Assembly: GCA_017879645.1 (NCBI GenBank)
Contig: JAAEXZ010000014.1
Coordinates: forward strand, 1 to 40,543
Direction of reading: 5' to 3'
Origin: Nitrosomonas sp.
Lineage (GTDB): Bacteria > Pseudomonadota > Gammaproteobacteria > Burkholderiales > Nitrosomonadaceae
DNA length: 40,543 nt
In this document: positions 1 through 8,431 of the stretch, one piece after another
How the letters are laid out: each line of letters starts with the position of its first letter
How positions within the stretch are numbered: position 1 is the first letter of the stretch
The notes under the pieces: model-generated
The model's input: only the letters and a program-made list of their open reading frames with translations
Databases searched by the model: none
Told to the model about the DNA's origin: nothing
Made by a program: the position numbers and the translations under genes

Positions 1-490
1 CTTGGAGTTGATAGCAAATAATGAATTATTATTTTAAGGAAAAATGATTTTGGGAAGATTCGAGAAGAAAATATGAAGAAATAATCTCTTTCCCAAAATT
101 TCTACTGCTGATTGCATTGTATACCTAACCCTCTTGGATTGGGCAACTCAAAAAACCAAACATTCAGCTAAAATTCAATGAACAAGAATAACCACCTCCT
201 TTAGATTAGTTATCAATTATTTTCCCGGTGAATATGTGTCAAATAGGGAACTGAAAAATGCTTAACATCAAAATCAAAAACAATTTTAGATAGTTACCTG
301 TAATAATCTTGCAGTTTCCACACATTTTATAAATTCCTAAATTCTGGTACGCTTGATTTCTCCCAGAGAGTTTTCTGCTCTAGTTGTCCTCCAGTCATGT
401 TTTTTTATTGGTATTTTGTATCACATGTTGTGCTATGTGCTCTCAAAACCAGAGATTTATCGTATTTCTTTTATTATTCTGGGACATATT
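1..490. other. AT-rich non-coding left edge
   Basis: I see no convincing gene here. The stretch is AT-rich, with several runs of A and T and no open frame that has both a ribosome-binding site and protein-like composition. It probably contains the upstream region of the exported-protein gene starting at 491 and the flank of a gene outside the window. A longer in-frame reading from a TTG at 353 exists, but its first 46 codons do not resemble a leader and the ATG at 491 is better placed. Confidence 0.5.
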
Positions 491-925
491 ATGAACAAAA
501 ACTTGAAGGGTAAAGCGGTTTACATGATAGCGGTTAGTTTATTGGTTATTCAGTCTAATACTGTCTTTTCCCATCAACTGATCAATAGTCTTACTGCAGC
601 GCATGCCGTTGATTTGCATTTGGTTACTTGTGCAGAAACAGACAATCACCATCTGTATGTTCAGATTGATGATCTTAAGGTTATCGATACCCGGCAATTT
701 AATGTGTTGGTTGTCAAAGACAAAGTGATTTCCAGTACAACCAACCCGGATGGGAAATCGAGTTCCGTCATACGTGTACTCGGTGGTGCAGGAGTCTATC
801 AGGCCTACATCAGCCAAACTGCCGGTGGTGAAAAAGCAGCTAACTATCAGCTTGTTTTTCATTGTGAAGATATAGATAACACGCATTTTGAAACGTCGTC
901 GTTCCTGAAAATCGATCAGCCCTGA
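491..925 (+). CDS. Small exported protein of unknown function
   Basis: A 144-residue protein that I do not recognise. It has an N-terminal Sec-type signal (basic MNKNLKGK, then a hydrophobic stretch to about residue 25), so it is probably periplasmic or secreted. The mature part is predicted to be mostly beta, with alternating hydrophobic residues, and has just two cysteines, C47 and C125, that could form one disulfide across the domain. I chose the ATG at 491 because GGGA lies a few bases upstream and the signal peptide starts there; the open frame extends further 5' to a TTG at 353. It ends 14 bp from the end of the convergent sialidase-fold gene. It may belong to the same exported module as that gene and the TlpA-like protein, but that rests on position only. 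Confidence 0.6.
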   Translation: MNKNLKGKAVYMIAVSLLVIQSNTVFSHQLINSLTAAHAVDLHLVTCAETDNHHLYVQIDDLKVIDTRQFNVLVVKDKVISSTTNPDGKSSSVIRVLGGAGVYQAYISQTAGGEKAANYQLVFHCEDIDNTHFETSSFLKIDQP

Positions 926-939
926 TTAAACCCATTAAT

Positions 940-2142
940 CTATTGGGTATCTGCCGGTTTGACCGGTACCAACATATAACCTGTATCCAGGCTATTCCAG
1001 GACAAATAAATCTGCTTGCCATCGGTGATCAATGCGGGGTGGGCAGATTGTGAACTGGACTCGGCGAGAGTGCGGATTGGTGACCATTGCATACCGCTAT
1101 CCATCGAATACATGCTTTCTATTCGTGTTTTGATACCATCGAACACTTTCCACACTAATGCTACTTCCTTATTTAAAGCCAGCACATCTGCACGACCGGG
1201 AAGCTTGTCAGGATCGCCAATTTGCATCGGACTGGAAAAGTGTTTGCCTTGATCATTCGATGATGCATAAAAAAGTCCGCTGCGTTTCTCCCCTTGGGTA
1301 AACCAGGTGATGTGATAGCGACCATCCTGACCGATCGATAATGCCGGGCCGTGTGCCGGGCAACCCTCAATTTGCCAGTCATCGAACGTGACACGCCAGG
1401 GCTCGCTGGTCTGCTTGTTTTGAGAAATTCTGAGCAAGCCGTGGTCGCGAATATTGTCGGTATAGACAAAGCGCGCGAGTATGATCAAGCTGCCATCCTT
1501 GTCCTTATCCATGGCTGTCCGGCAACAGGAGCAGATGTTCTTGGCAACACGTTTATCTTCAGGTAGCTTGCCAAGAGTATCCGTCTTTATTGCGGTGTAG
1601 TAGAGCGATAAGTCACCGCCGCCCAGTTTTTTATACTCGATTCGATCCCGCAGATCGTGCCACAGAAAATGAACCTGACCGCCTGTGTCCAGTAGCATTT
1701 CGGTTTGATAGTGATACCAGGAATCGGCTGCGGAACTGATTTTGGTCGGTGTGCTGAATTGCGTGCCATCACCGGAATAACTGAAAAAACTGGTACTGGA
1801 TTGCTTGTCATCGGCAAAATACAGCACATACACTCCGCCTTTTCGATCGACTGCGATCGAAGGAGGATTTTCGTCCCACAAGTGGATGGATTGATCAGCA
1901 AGGTGAATACGCGCCGCTGTACTGAAAGTTTTGCCATAATCCGTTGAGTAATCAACCGAGACAGATTGCTGCGATGGCAAGATTCGCCATAGCTTTCCGT
2001 CGGGACCAAACGCAGCAGCCGTAAAAATTTTCTGTTCTGGTCGCAGTTTTTCGAATTCATTACTCCAACTGTAAATCGTGAAAGTGGGATGCAAATTCAA
2101 ACCAAACAAACAAAACAATAGCAAGACGCGTGGTATCAACAT
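940..2142 (-). CDS. Exported sialidase-fold (BNR/Asp-box) protein with CxCC cluster
   Basis: A 400-residue exported beta-propeller protein. A hydrophobic signal segment covers residues 1-22. Asp-box motifs of the S-x-D-x-G-x-x-F/W type are visible near residues 66-73 (STDYGKTF), 295-302 (SNDQGKHF) and once more near the C-terminus (SMDSGMQW). These fit the six-bladed sialidase/BNR fold, but I cannot find the arginine triad needed to call it an enzyme. A cysteine cluster CSCC at 204-207 followed by R-T, and a later GCPAHGP around 260-266, are hallmarks I recall from a subgroup of sialidase-like proteins in Proteobacteria; they may bind a metal or form disulfides. The start is ATG at 2142; a TTG 8 codons upstream is possible. 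It lies directly downstream of the TlpA-like gene on the same strand, which suggests thiol maintenance of these cysteines. True substrate unknown. Confidence 0.75.
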   Translation of the reverse strand: MLIPRVLLLFCLFGLNLHPTFTIYSWSNEFEKLRPEQKIFTAAAFGPDGKLWRILPSQQSVSVDYSTDYGKTFSTAARIHLADQSIHLWDENPPSIAVDRKGGVYVLYFADDKQSSTSFFSYSGDGTQFSTPTKISSAADSWYHYQTEMLLDTGGQVHFLWHDLRDRIEYKKLGGGDLSLYYTAIKTDTLGKLPEDKRVAKNICSCCRTAMDKDKDGSLIILARFVYTDNIRDHGLLRISQNKQTSEPWRVTFDDWQIEGCPAHGPALSIGQDGRYHITWFTQGEKRSGLFYASSNDQGKHFSSPMQIGDPDKLPGRADVLALNKEVALVWKVFDGIKTRIESMYSMDSGMQWSPIRTLAESSSQSAHPALITDGKQIYLSWNSLDTGYMLVPVKPADTQ

Positions 2143-2277
2143 ATCTTTAAAAGGAAAGAATAACAAACGACGTGAGTAAGGAATAAAGCGAGTGATCGGA
2201 ATTGGATCACAAAAAAGTGACGCTATTGTGCTGGGGTAAAATGCGGTAAGGCAGCATTTATAGAGTGTAGTGATTTG

Positions 2278-2772
2278 TCAATTCAGAATCGTCTTGATCA
2301 TGGCTTCGATTTTTTCATCGGGTATCGATCCGCTGATACCGATCCGTTGATGGTTTTTATCGATAAAGTAAGTGCGTGGGACCTCACCATACCATTTGGG
2401 ATCGATTTCGTAGCGCAATTTCTGTGGATTGGCATCGGCAAAAATCCAGTTATCGGTTTGTTTGAGCTTGTGCTCAGTCAAAATGGAGTCGACTTGTTCC
2501 GATGCCGATGCATCGTCTGTTGCCAGCATAATCAAGTTGACTTCGGGCATGCGCTGGCGCAACTCACTCATTACCGGCATCTTTTTTCGGCAACTGGTGC
2601 AGTTGACAGACCAGATCATCAGAACCAGAGGTTTGTCTGTATATGCATCGAGTAGCTGCCGATAGCTTCCCGATGTAAAAGGCTTCAGTTTTGCCGAATC
2701 GGCATGCGCGGTTAAGCTGGTTGCTTGGAGTGCGGCGAATAAAAGTGCAACGATGATTTTGGGAAATTTCAT
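2278..2772 (-). CDS. TlpA-like periplasmic thioredoxin
   Basis: A 164-residue protein with a cleavable signal (residues 1-24, ending near A-H-A-D) and a thioredoxin fold. The redox motif is W-S-V-N-C58-T-S-C61, followed by R-K-K-M-P as in TlpA/ResA proteins, and the cis-proline is in G-E-V-P-R-T-Y-F. TlpA-type proteins reduce disulfides or deliver electrons to cysteine metal sites, such as copper sites and haem ligation sites, in the periplasm. The ATG at 2772 (MKFPK) starts the signal peptide; the frame is open 25 codons further 5' but that extension is not leader-like. The sialidase-fold gene lies 135 bp downstream on the same strand and carries a CSCC cluster, a plausible but untested substrate. 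It is not next to cytochrome biogenesis genes in this window. Confidence 0.8.
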   Translation of the reverse strand: MKFPKIIVALLFAALQATSLTAHADSAKLKPFTSGSYRQLLDAYTDKPLVLMIWSVNCTSCRKKMPVMSELRQRMPEVNLIMLATDDASASEQVDSILTEHKLKQTDNWIFADANPQKLRYEIDPKWYGEVPRTYFIDKNHQRIGISGSIPDEKIEAMIKTILN

Positions 2773-2882
2773 GATAAAAAGGTTCTCATCAAGGGTGAAC
2801 ATTTGGATCCGGCGATGATTCATGATTCGCGACAGCATCCTGTTCATCGTTTATGAGCATTAATCCACGGAGGTACAACTAC

Positions 2883-2951
2883 ATGAAGACCAGGAAGCTG
2901 ATTAATATTTGCTATCGATTATCTATAAAATCTGATGGATTGAACATGTGA
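2883..2951 (+). CDS. Possible 22-codon small protein with strong SD
   Basis: A short frame encoding 22 residues beginning MKTRKLINICYRL and ending at a TGA. It is preceded by GGAGG at 2869-2873, nine bases before the ATG, a better ribosome-binding site than most genes in this window have. The peptide is basic with one cysteine and matches nothing I recognise. It could be a small protein, a leader peptide, the trimmed start of a lost gene, or chance. Confidence 0.3.
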   Translation: MKTRKLINICYRLSIKSDGLNM

Positions 2952-3071
2952 CAATTTGTCGCAATCCGTTTCGATTCATATCCCGCGAATCTTTCTTGAT
3001 ATTGATCTTCAAAATGCGCAATCCGTATGTGGCATTTCATGAGAAATAATTTTCATGGCAACTGCAGAGAA

Positions 3072-3101
3072 TTGGTTATTCGATGGCAGTCGTTTTATAA
3101 T
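3072..3101 (+). promoter_or_regulatory. Candidate sigma-70 promoter for dapC-dapD
   Basis: A perfect -10 hexamer TATAAT at 3096-3101 lies 18 bp downstream of TTGGTT at 3072-3077, a weak -35 that matches the consensus at three of six positions. It sits about 75 bp before the dapC start on the correct strand. This rests on pattern only. Confidence 0.45.
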
Positions 3102-3174
3102 TCATACCTATTTAAACAATCCATGCAGTGATTAGGTCACCCGCCCGGCTGCCAGGTAGTGTGCGCTAAAAAGT

Positions 3175-4371
3175 ATGAATCCACATTTGAATCTTCTACA
3201 GCCTTATCCGTTTCAGAAGCTGCGACATCTTTTTGAAAATATTCATCGCAATGCAGACTTGCCGGCTGTTGAATTGCAGATCGGTGAACCCAAGCATGTC
3301 ACGCCGGAATTTATCCGTCAGGCGTTGGTTGATCATCTAAATGGTTTATCGACCTATCCGACAACACAGGGCTTGCCCATTCTGCGTCAAACAATCGCGG
3401 AATGGGCGATGAAACGCTACCGTCTCACAGCAATCGATCCCGATACCCAGATCATTCCCGTCAACGGTAGTCGCGAAGCATTGTTTTCATTCGCACAGAC
3501 CGTCATTGACAGCAGTATGAGCAAACCGGCTGTGGTTTGTCCCAATCCGTTTTATCAGATTTATGAAGGGGCAACATTGCTGGCAGGTGCTATGCCTTAT
3601 TTTATCAATACGTTACCTGAGAATCGTTTCAAGCTGGATTTTACGCAATTGAACGAGCAGGTTTGGTCACGCACACAACTGATTTATGTTTGTTCGCCCA
3701 ATAATCCGACGGGTAGTGTGATGGCGTTGGATGACTGGAAAGCGTTATTTGAACTCTCCGATCGATATGGATTCGTGGTTGCAGCAGATGAATGTTACTC
3801 GGAAATTTACTTCGATGAAGCCAATCCGCCACTGGGTGCGCTGGATGCCGCGAATCAACTGGGCCGCACCGATTTTACCCGTTTGGTTGTTTTCAATAGT
3901 TTATCCAAGCGATCGAATGTGCCGGGTTTACGTTCAGGATTCGTGGCGGGGGATGCCAGGATTCTCGAAAAATTCTTGCTGTATCGGACCTATCACGGTT
4001 CGGCCATGAATCCCGCTGCTCAGGCTGCCAGCGCAGCGGCCTGGCGTGATGAAAGCCATGTCATACAGAACCGCCGTTTATACGCACAAAAATTTTCCGA
4101 TGCGATCAGTATTCTATCGGGAACCCTCACTGTGCAAATGCCCGATGCCGGTTTTTATCTGTGGATTCAGACTCCCATCGGTGATACCACATTCACCAGA
4201 CAACTCTACCAGGATTATAATGTAACCGTGTTACCCGGCAGTTATCTGGCACGGGATACGCAAGGACTGAATCCGGGGAAAAATTACATTCGGGTGGCGT
4301 TAGTAGCATCTCCACAGGAGTGCAGCGAAGCCATGCAAAGAATTAAAAGTTTTGTGACGCAACTGAGTTAA
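3175..4371 (+). CDS. dapC: Succinyldiaminopimelate transaminase
   Basis: A 398-residue class I/II PLP aminotransferase that makes N-succinyl-LL-diaminopimelate from the 2-amino-6-oxopimelate precursor with glutamate as amino donor, in the succinylase branch of lysine and peptidoglycan synthesis. Visible hallmarks are the N-terminal L-Q-P-Y-P-F-x-K-L signature of proteobacterial DapC, the S-P-N-N-P-T-G loop at 174-180, the D-E-C-Y-S-E segment at 205-210 and the PLP-binding lysine K245 in N-S-L-S-K-R-S. Its length fits the family. It starts at ATG 3175 although no strong SD precedes it; the N-terminus aligns with the family. dapD follows 26 bp downstream, so the two steps are almost certainly co-transcribed. 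DapD makes the substrate this enzyme uses. Confidence 0.95.
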   Translation: MNPHLNLLQPYPFQKLRHLFENIHRNADLPAVELQIGEPKHVTPEFIRQALVDHLNGLSTYPTTQGLPILRQTIAEWAMKRYRLTAIDPDTQIIPVNGSREALFSFAQTVIDSSMSKPAVVCPNPFYQIYEGATLLAGAMPYFINTLPENRFKLDFTQLNEQVWSRTQLIYVCSPNNPTGSVMALDDWKALFELSDRYGFVVAADECYSEIYFDEANPPLGALDAANQLGRTDFTRLVVFNSLSKRSNVPGLRSGFVAGDARILEKFLLYRTYHGSAMNPAAQAASAAAWRDESHVIQNRRLYAQKFSDAISILSGTLTVQMPDAGFYLWIQTPIGDTTFTRQLYQDYNVTVLPGSYLARDTQGLNPGKNYIRVALVASPQECSEAMQRIKSFVTQLS

Positions 4372-4397
4372 GCAGGATACTATTTTTAAGGAAAATT

Positions 4398-5219
4398 ATG
4401 AACGAACTACAAGCCATCATTGAAGCCGCTTTTGAGCGCCGTGCTGAAATCACACCACGAAATGTGGATGCCAGTCTAAAGGAGTCGGTTGCACAAGTTC
4501 TAACCATGCTGGACAATGGAAAATTGCGAGTGGCCGAAAAGATCAATGGGGATTGGATAACGCATCAATGGATCAAGAAAGCCGTATTGCTGTCATTTCG
4601 CATTGAAGATAACAGCTTTATCAAAGGCGGATTCTCGAATTACTATGACAAGGTGCCATCCAAATTTGCAGATTACAGTTCACGGGATTTTCGGGATGGT
4701 GGTTTCCGGGTAGTGCCGCCTGCTGCTGTACGAAAAGGCTCATTCATCGCCAATAATGTTGTGTTGATGCCATCCTATGTCAATATTGGCGCTTATGTGG
4801 ATGAAGGCACCATGGTGGATACCTGGGCTACAGTCGGATCCTGCGCACAAATCGGTAAAAACGTTCATTTGTCGGGAGGGGTGGGCATTGGTGGAGTCCT
4901 GGAACCTGTTCAGGCCAATCCAACGATCATAGAGGACAATTGTTTTATCGGTGCACGATCCGAGATTGTCGAAGGTGTGATCGTGGGGGAGAACTCAGTG
5001 ATCTCGATGGGTGTATATATTGGTCAGAGTACCAAGATCTATAACCGGGAAACCGGGGAAATCGCTTACGGACGAATTCCTCCCGGGTCGGTTGTGGTTT
5101 CAGGAAACCTGCCATCGGAAAATGGGAAATACAGCCTATATTGCGCTGTCATTGTGAAACAGGTGGATGCCAAAACCCGCTCCAAAACCGGAATCAACGA
5201 ACTGCTACGCGGTATTTGA
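4398..5219 (+). CDS. dapD: Tetrahydrodipicolinate N-succinyltransferase
   Basis: A 273-residue cytoplasmic enzyme that transfers succinyl from succinyl-CoA to tetrahydrodipicolinate, the committing step of the succinylase diaminopimelate pathway. The C-terminal half shows the left-handed parallel beta-helix of the hexapeptide acyltransferases: repeated I-G/V-x-x-x-x segments from about residue 105 to 235, including [10 protein letters not shown] and the [10 protein letters not shown] turn. Length and N-terminus match DapD. AAGGAAA stands 7 bases before the ATG. It is the second gene of a two-gene dapC-dapD unit closed by the hairpin at 5241-5274. The succinyl-CoA it needs can come from SucCD, also in this window. 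Confidence 0.96.
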   Translation: MNELQAIIEAAFERRAEITPRNVDASLKESVAQVLTMLDNGKLRVAEKINGDWITHQWIKKAVLLSFRIEDNSFIKGGFSNYYDKVPSKFADYSSRDFRDGGFRVVPPAAVRKGSFIANNVVLMPSYVNIGAYVDEGTMVDTWATVGSCAQIGKNVHLSGGVGIGGVLEPVQANPTIIEDNCFIGARSEIVEGVIVGENSVISMGVYIGQSTKIYNRETGEIAYGRIPPGSVVVSGNLPSENGKYSLYCAVIVKQVDAKTRSKTGINELLRGI

Positions 5220-5240
5220 CCGGTCAGATATAATTCATCA

Positions 5241-5274
5241 AATAAAGAAATCCCCAGACGGGGATTTCTTTATT
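5241..5274. terminator. Bidirectional terminator between dapD and BON lipoprotein gene
   Basis: A perfect 15-bp stem (5241-5255 with 5260-5274) closes a 4-base AGAC loop. The GC part is CCCC/GGGG, flanked by A-rich and T-rich arms so that a U-tract forms on either strand. It lies 21 bp after the dapD stop. Its right arm contains the TAA stop of the convergent BON lipoprotein gene, so it can end transcription from both sides. Confidence 0.85.
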
Positions 5275-5605
5275 TCTTGACGATCTGGTTGTCCACCTTT
5301 TTCACGCCGTCCACGATCCATGAATGCATGTTGACGCGTGTAAGTTGATCTTCATTGCTTACGTTTCCTGTCAGCGTGACATTTCCATCTTCAACCTTGA
5401 TATCCACTTTTGCGCCCTGAAGTACGGGATCAGATTGGATAGCGGCTGCTATCCTGGCATAGATAGTCGAATCATCATAAGCCGGAGCAGTCGGTGGAGG
5501 AACCCAGGACTTGTGTGTTCTTTCTGCATAATTCTCGCAACCGGCAAGGGAACATAAGATCAAGGTAAAAGCGAGTGTGGTCAGAAATTTATAATAATCT
5601 TGCAT
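5270..5605 (-). CDS. BON-domain lipoprotein
   Basis: A 111-residue protein with a lipoprotein signal: a hydrophobic stretch and lipobox L-A-G-C with the lipidated cysteine at residue 23. A short proline-rich linker follows, then one BON domain from about residue 47 to 110, including the conserved D-G-N-V-T-L-T-G-N-V-S turn and G-V-K-K-V-D-N-Q at the end. BON domains occur in OsmY- and DolP-type envelope proteins and are thought to bind phospholipid or stabilise the envelope. It is probably a periplasm-facing lipoprotein induced by stress, though only the family supports that. AGGA precedes the ATG. It is a single gene whose stop codon lies in the shared terminator stem. Confidence 0.85.
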   Translation of the reverse strand: MQDYYKFLTTLAFTLILCSLAGCENYAERTHKSWVPPPTAPAYDDSTIYARIAAAIQSDPVLQGAKVDIKVEDGNVTLTGNVSNEDQLTRVNMHSWIVDGVKKVDNQIVKK

Positions 5606-5854
5606 AGTTTTTGTTTCCTGTTCTTTTTATTTGAAATTTAACTCAATAATGCAATGCGAATCGATACTGAAATTAATTCACCTGCATTTTTAAGATGATT
5701 TTGCAATCATCCATTTTTGGGTTCGAGGTTTCAAGAATAATAACCCTACCGAATGCATCTTTACAAGCTAGGCAGTTATAAAAATTGTGAACGAATTGTA
5801 AAATCAGATGCAACACAACATAGCGCTTGGTATCAGTTGTAGTCTGAGCCTGAA
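5606..5854. other. AT-rich intergenic region between miaA and BON gene
   Basis: I see no gene. A 61-codon minus-strand frame at 5673-5858 has no ribosome-binding site and resembles no protein family, so I treat it as chance. The region presumably holds the promoter of the BON lipoprotein gene. Confidence 0.5.
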
Positions 5855-6847
5855 TCAATCGCTAGGAAATCGTGATTTCATGATGTTATGCAGGAAGCGG
5901 TATACATTCGTGGCGAGGTGATTTTCCAAACAATCGAATACGTGAGAATCGCTCCACTTGATATTGCGCAGCCATGTCAACTGGCGTTTGGCGAGTTGGC
6001 GGGTGGCAGCAATACCCGAATCATGTAATTCGATCGAATCGATTTCCTGATCCAGGTACTGACAAGTCTGACGATATCCGACACAGCGCATCGATGGGGT
6101 ATCGCTAGACTGGGGGAACTGCTGCCGGATTGACGCGACCTCATCAATCAGACCGGAATCAAGCATTTGTTCAAAGCGCTTCGCAATGCGCAAATGTAAT
6201 TGGCTGCGATCACCCGGAATCAAGGCAAGATTGATGGTGTGATAGGGTAAGCTGTAAGGTTGTTCCGATTGCAGGATTTCCGACATCGGTTTTTGCGTCA
6301 GATAAGAAATTTCCAGAGCACGTTGTATGCGCTGGCTATCTGTTGGTTGAATGCGCGAGGCCATTTGGGGATCCAGTTCGGCCAGATGTTGATGCAAAGC
6401 GGGCCAGCCATTTTCCAAGGCCTGTTGCTCAAATGTCTTTCGCAATTGATGATCGGCCGCAGGCAGAACAGCAAGACCCTGTTTGAGTGCCTGGAAATAC
6501 AGCATGGTACCTCCCACCAACAACGGAATATGATCGCGTGCCGTTATAGCCCGCATCATGCTCAATGCATCGGCACAAAACTGCGCCGCCGAGTATGCTT
6601 GATCTGGATTGATCAGATCGATCAAATGGTGCGGGGTTTGTTTCAATATGATGTTACTGGGTTTGGCGGTACCGATGTTCATGTGGCGGTACACTTGTGC
6701 AGAATCGACACTGATGATCTCAACCGGAAAACGATCTGCAATTTCGAGTGCAATCTGGCTCTTTCCACTGGCGGTCGGACCCATCAAGAAAATGGCGGGA
6801 GGTAGGTTTTCAGCAGAGGGTTTCACAGTTGCGGTTGTGGATTGCAA
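5855..6847 (-). CDS. miaA: tRNA dimethylallyltransferase
   Basis: A 330-residue cytoplasmic enzyme that adds dimethylallyl to N6 of A37 in tRNAs reading U-starting codons. The P-loop is G-P-T-A-S-G-K-S at about residues 23-30, followed by the family segments V-D-S-A-Q-V-Y-R and N-I-G-T-A-K-P-S and later L-L-V-G-G-T-M-L-Y. The C-terminal R-Q-L-A-K-R-Q-L-T-W-L-R motif is also present. The length is usual. Its start is 127 bp from the start of the divergent two-helix membrane protein gene. It is apparently monocistronic; the mutL/hfq neighbours common elsewhere are not in this window. Confidence 0.96.
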   Translation of the reverse strand: MQSTTATVKPSAENLPPAIFLMGPTASGKSQIALEIADRFPVEIISVDSAQVYRHMNIGTAKPSNIILKQTPHHLIDLINPDQAYSAAQFCADALSMMRAITARDHIPLLVGGTMLYFQALKQGLAVLPAADHQLRKTFEQQALENGWPALHQHLAELDPQMASRIQPTDSQRIQRALEISYLTQKPMSEILQSEQPYSLPYHTINLALIPGDRSQLHLRIAKRFEQMLDSGLIDEVASIRQQFPQSSDTPSMRCVGYRQTCQYLDQEIDSIELHDSGIAATRQLAKRQLTWLRNIKWSDSHVFDCLENHLATNVYRFLHNIMKSRFPSD

Positions 6848-6974
6848 GATACTGTATACATTAATAACTCATGGTTTTTTAAGTAATTTTATGAGCTTGG
6901 AGTCAATTAGCCATTGGACATTACACAAAAGTCCGTTACACTTCAAAAAAATCAACTTTCTTGGGAATCAGTCA

Positions 6975-7169
6975 TTGAAAATATTTGCTGGCGTTTTATT
7001 TCTGATCATATTATATAGCCTCGGATCAGCCCTGTTTTACATGTACAAAGATAAAGGCAACTCAACCCGTATGGTTCGTTCCCTGAGTATTCGTATTATC
7101 TTGTCATTTTTACTGTTCATTATCATGATGGTCTATACCCGCCTTAACATGGATATGGATATTGAGTAA
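6975..7169 (+). CDS. DUF2909-type two-helix membrane protein
   Basis: A small inner-membrane protein, 64 residues from a TTG start at 6975. It has two predicted transmembrane helices, one near residues 3-20 and one near 39-57, joined by a basic loop (Y-K-D-K-G-N-S-T-R-M-V-R). The pattern L-Y-S-L-G-S-A-L followed by R-x-L-S-I-R-I-I-L-S-F is what I recall for the DUF2909 / twin-transmembrane family, often found beside cytochrome oxidase assembly genes. I prefer the TTG because GGGA sits 7-8 bases upstream and the family starts there; an in-frame ATG at 6891 would add a hydrophilic 28-residue extension. No oxidase genes are adjacent here. Function unknown. Confidence 0.7.
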   Translation: MKIFAGVLFLIILYSLGSALFYMYKDKGNSTRMVRSLSIRIILSFLLFIIMMVYTRLNMDMDIE

Positions 7170-7201
7170 TACCGGATTTTGGCAGTAGGTTCCCGGGAAT
7201 A

Positions 7202-8431
7202 ATGAGTTGCTTGCCCACTTTGACCAAGGATGTTGCGATCATCGGTGCAGGGGCAGCGGGGATGATGTGTGCGATAGAAGCAGGCAGGCGGAAGCGTCAA
7301 GTCATATTGCTGGATCATGCCCGTGTGCTGGCAGAAAAAATCCGTATTTCCGGCGGTGGTCGCTGTAATTTCACCAATCGTTACATCAAGGCTGAAAATT
7401 ATATTTCCAGCAACCCGCACTTTTGCCGTTCAGCTTTGGCGCGTTACACACCACAGGATTTTATTGCATTGCTCGAGAAGCATGGCATTCGGTATCATGA
7501 AAAGAAACTGGGGCAATTATTTTGTGATGGCAGTGCCGAACAGATTATTGGCATGCTCAGGGACGAGTGCAGCGCAGTAAGTATTCAATGGCAAATGTCG
7601 ACACAGATCCAAGAAATCCAGCAGGTTGGTCTCGATAAGGCAGATCGCGAATCTTCCAGGCGTTTCAAAGTGATTACCGAACGTAACATCATCAATACAA
7701 ACTCACTGGTCATCGCTACTGGAGGGCTGTCCATTCCTCAAATTGGTGCCAGCGCATTGGGTTATCGAATAGCCGAGCAATTTTCGATTGCCCTTGTGCC
7801 AATGTGTCCCGCACTGGTCAGTCTTATGTTTGCAGAAGATGATTTTGCAGCCTTCAAAGGTATGGCAGGGATTGCAATCGATGCTGAGATTCATCTGGGC
7901 AAAATTTCATTCAGGGAAAATTTGCTATTTACCCATCGTGGTATCAGCGGACCGGCCGTTCTGCAGATTTCTTCCTACTGGACACCGGGTGCACCGATAC
8001 GAATCGACCTTCTGCCGGGACAGCATGCAGCCGATATTTTTACGTCGCAACGTCAAAGTTCGATATTGTTATCCAATGTTTTGGCGCGTGTGTTGCCTCG
8101 CCGTTTTACCCAGGTGTGGCTGGAATTGATGACCACACGATTCGGCATTGCCATCAAACCCATGAACCAGTATCGCGAGCGCGAATTGCAGACCATTGTA
8201 GATCAGCTGCATCATTGGACGATTAAACCTACTGGCACGGCAGGATACCGAAAAGCAGAAGTTACGCTGGGTGGCGTCGATACGCGTGAACTTTCCTCTC
8301 AAACCATGGAATCAAAACGCATTCCCGGTTTATATTTTATCGGTGAAGTGGTTGATGTGACGGGCCAGCTTGGGGGGTTCAATTTTCAGTGGGCATGGTC
8401 TTCGGGGCATGCGGCAGGACAGGTGGTTTAA
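7202..8431 (+). CDS. HI0933/YhiN-family FAD-dependent oxidoreductase
   Basis: A 409-residue flavoprotein of the HI0933 (YhiN/BaiN) family. The N-terminal dinucleotide-binding motif is G-A-G-A-A-G-M-M-C-A near residues 16-25, followed by the family signature K-I-R-I-S-G-G-G-R-C-N-F-T-N around 47-60. Near the C-terminus G-L-Y-F-I-G-E-V-V-D-V-T-G and G-G-F-N-F-Q-W-A-W-S-S-G complete the FAD site. Family members are predicted NAD(P)/FAD oxidoreductases; the physiological substrate is generally not established. Its TAA is followed without a gap by the ATG of the metalloprotease gene, so the two are likely translated from one message, although a cytosolic flavoprotein and an exported protease have no obvious joint job. 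Confidence 0.9.
   Translation: MSCLPTLTKDVAIIGAGAAGMMCAIEAGRRKRQVILLDHARVLAEKIRISGGGRCNFTNRYIKAENYISSNPHFCRSALARYTPQDFIALLEKHGIRYHEKKLGQLFCDGSAEQIIGMLRDECSAVSIQWQMSTQIQEIQQVGLDKADRESSRRFKVITERNIINTNSLVIATGGLSIPQIGASALGYRIAEQFSIALVPMCPALVSLMFAEDDFAAFKGMAGIAIDAEIHLGKISFRENLLFTHRGISGPAVLQISSYWTPGAPIRIDLLPGQHAADIFTSQRQSSILLSNVLARVLPRRFTQVWLELMTTRFGIAIKPMNQYRERELQTIVDQLHHWTIKPTGTAGYRKAEVTLGGVDTRELSSQTMESKRIPGLYFIGEVVDVTGQLGGFNFQWAWSSGHAAGQVV

Larger units (their letters stand above)
2773..3174. other. Intergenic region before dapC
   Basis: About 400 bp between divergent genes. It holds a short open frame with a strong Shine-Dalgarno (2883-2951) and a candidate promoter for dapC near 3072-3101, listed separately. 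I see no tRNA, hairpin terminator or conserved protein fragment in the rest. Confidence 0.5.

Noticed and set aside
353..490. 5' extension of the first exported-protein gene from a TTG
   Set aside because: The extra 46 codons bury the signal peptide inside the protein and have no ribosome-binding site; the ATG at 491 does.
5673..5858. 61-codon minus-strand frame between miaA and the BON gene
   Set aside because: No SD, no family pattern, AT-rich; most likely chance.
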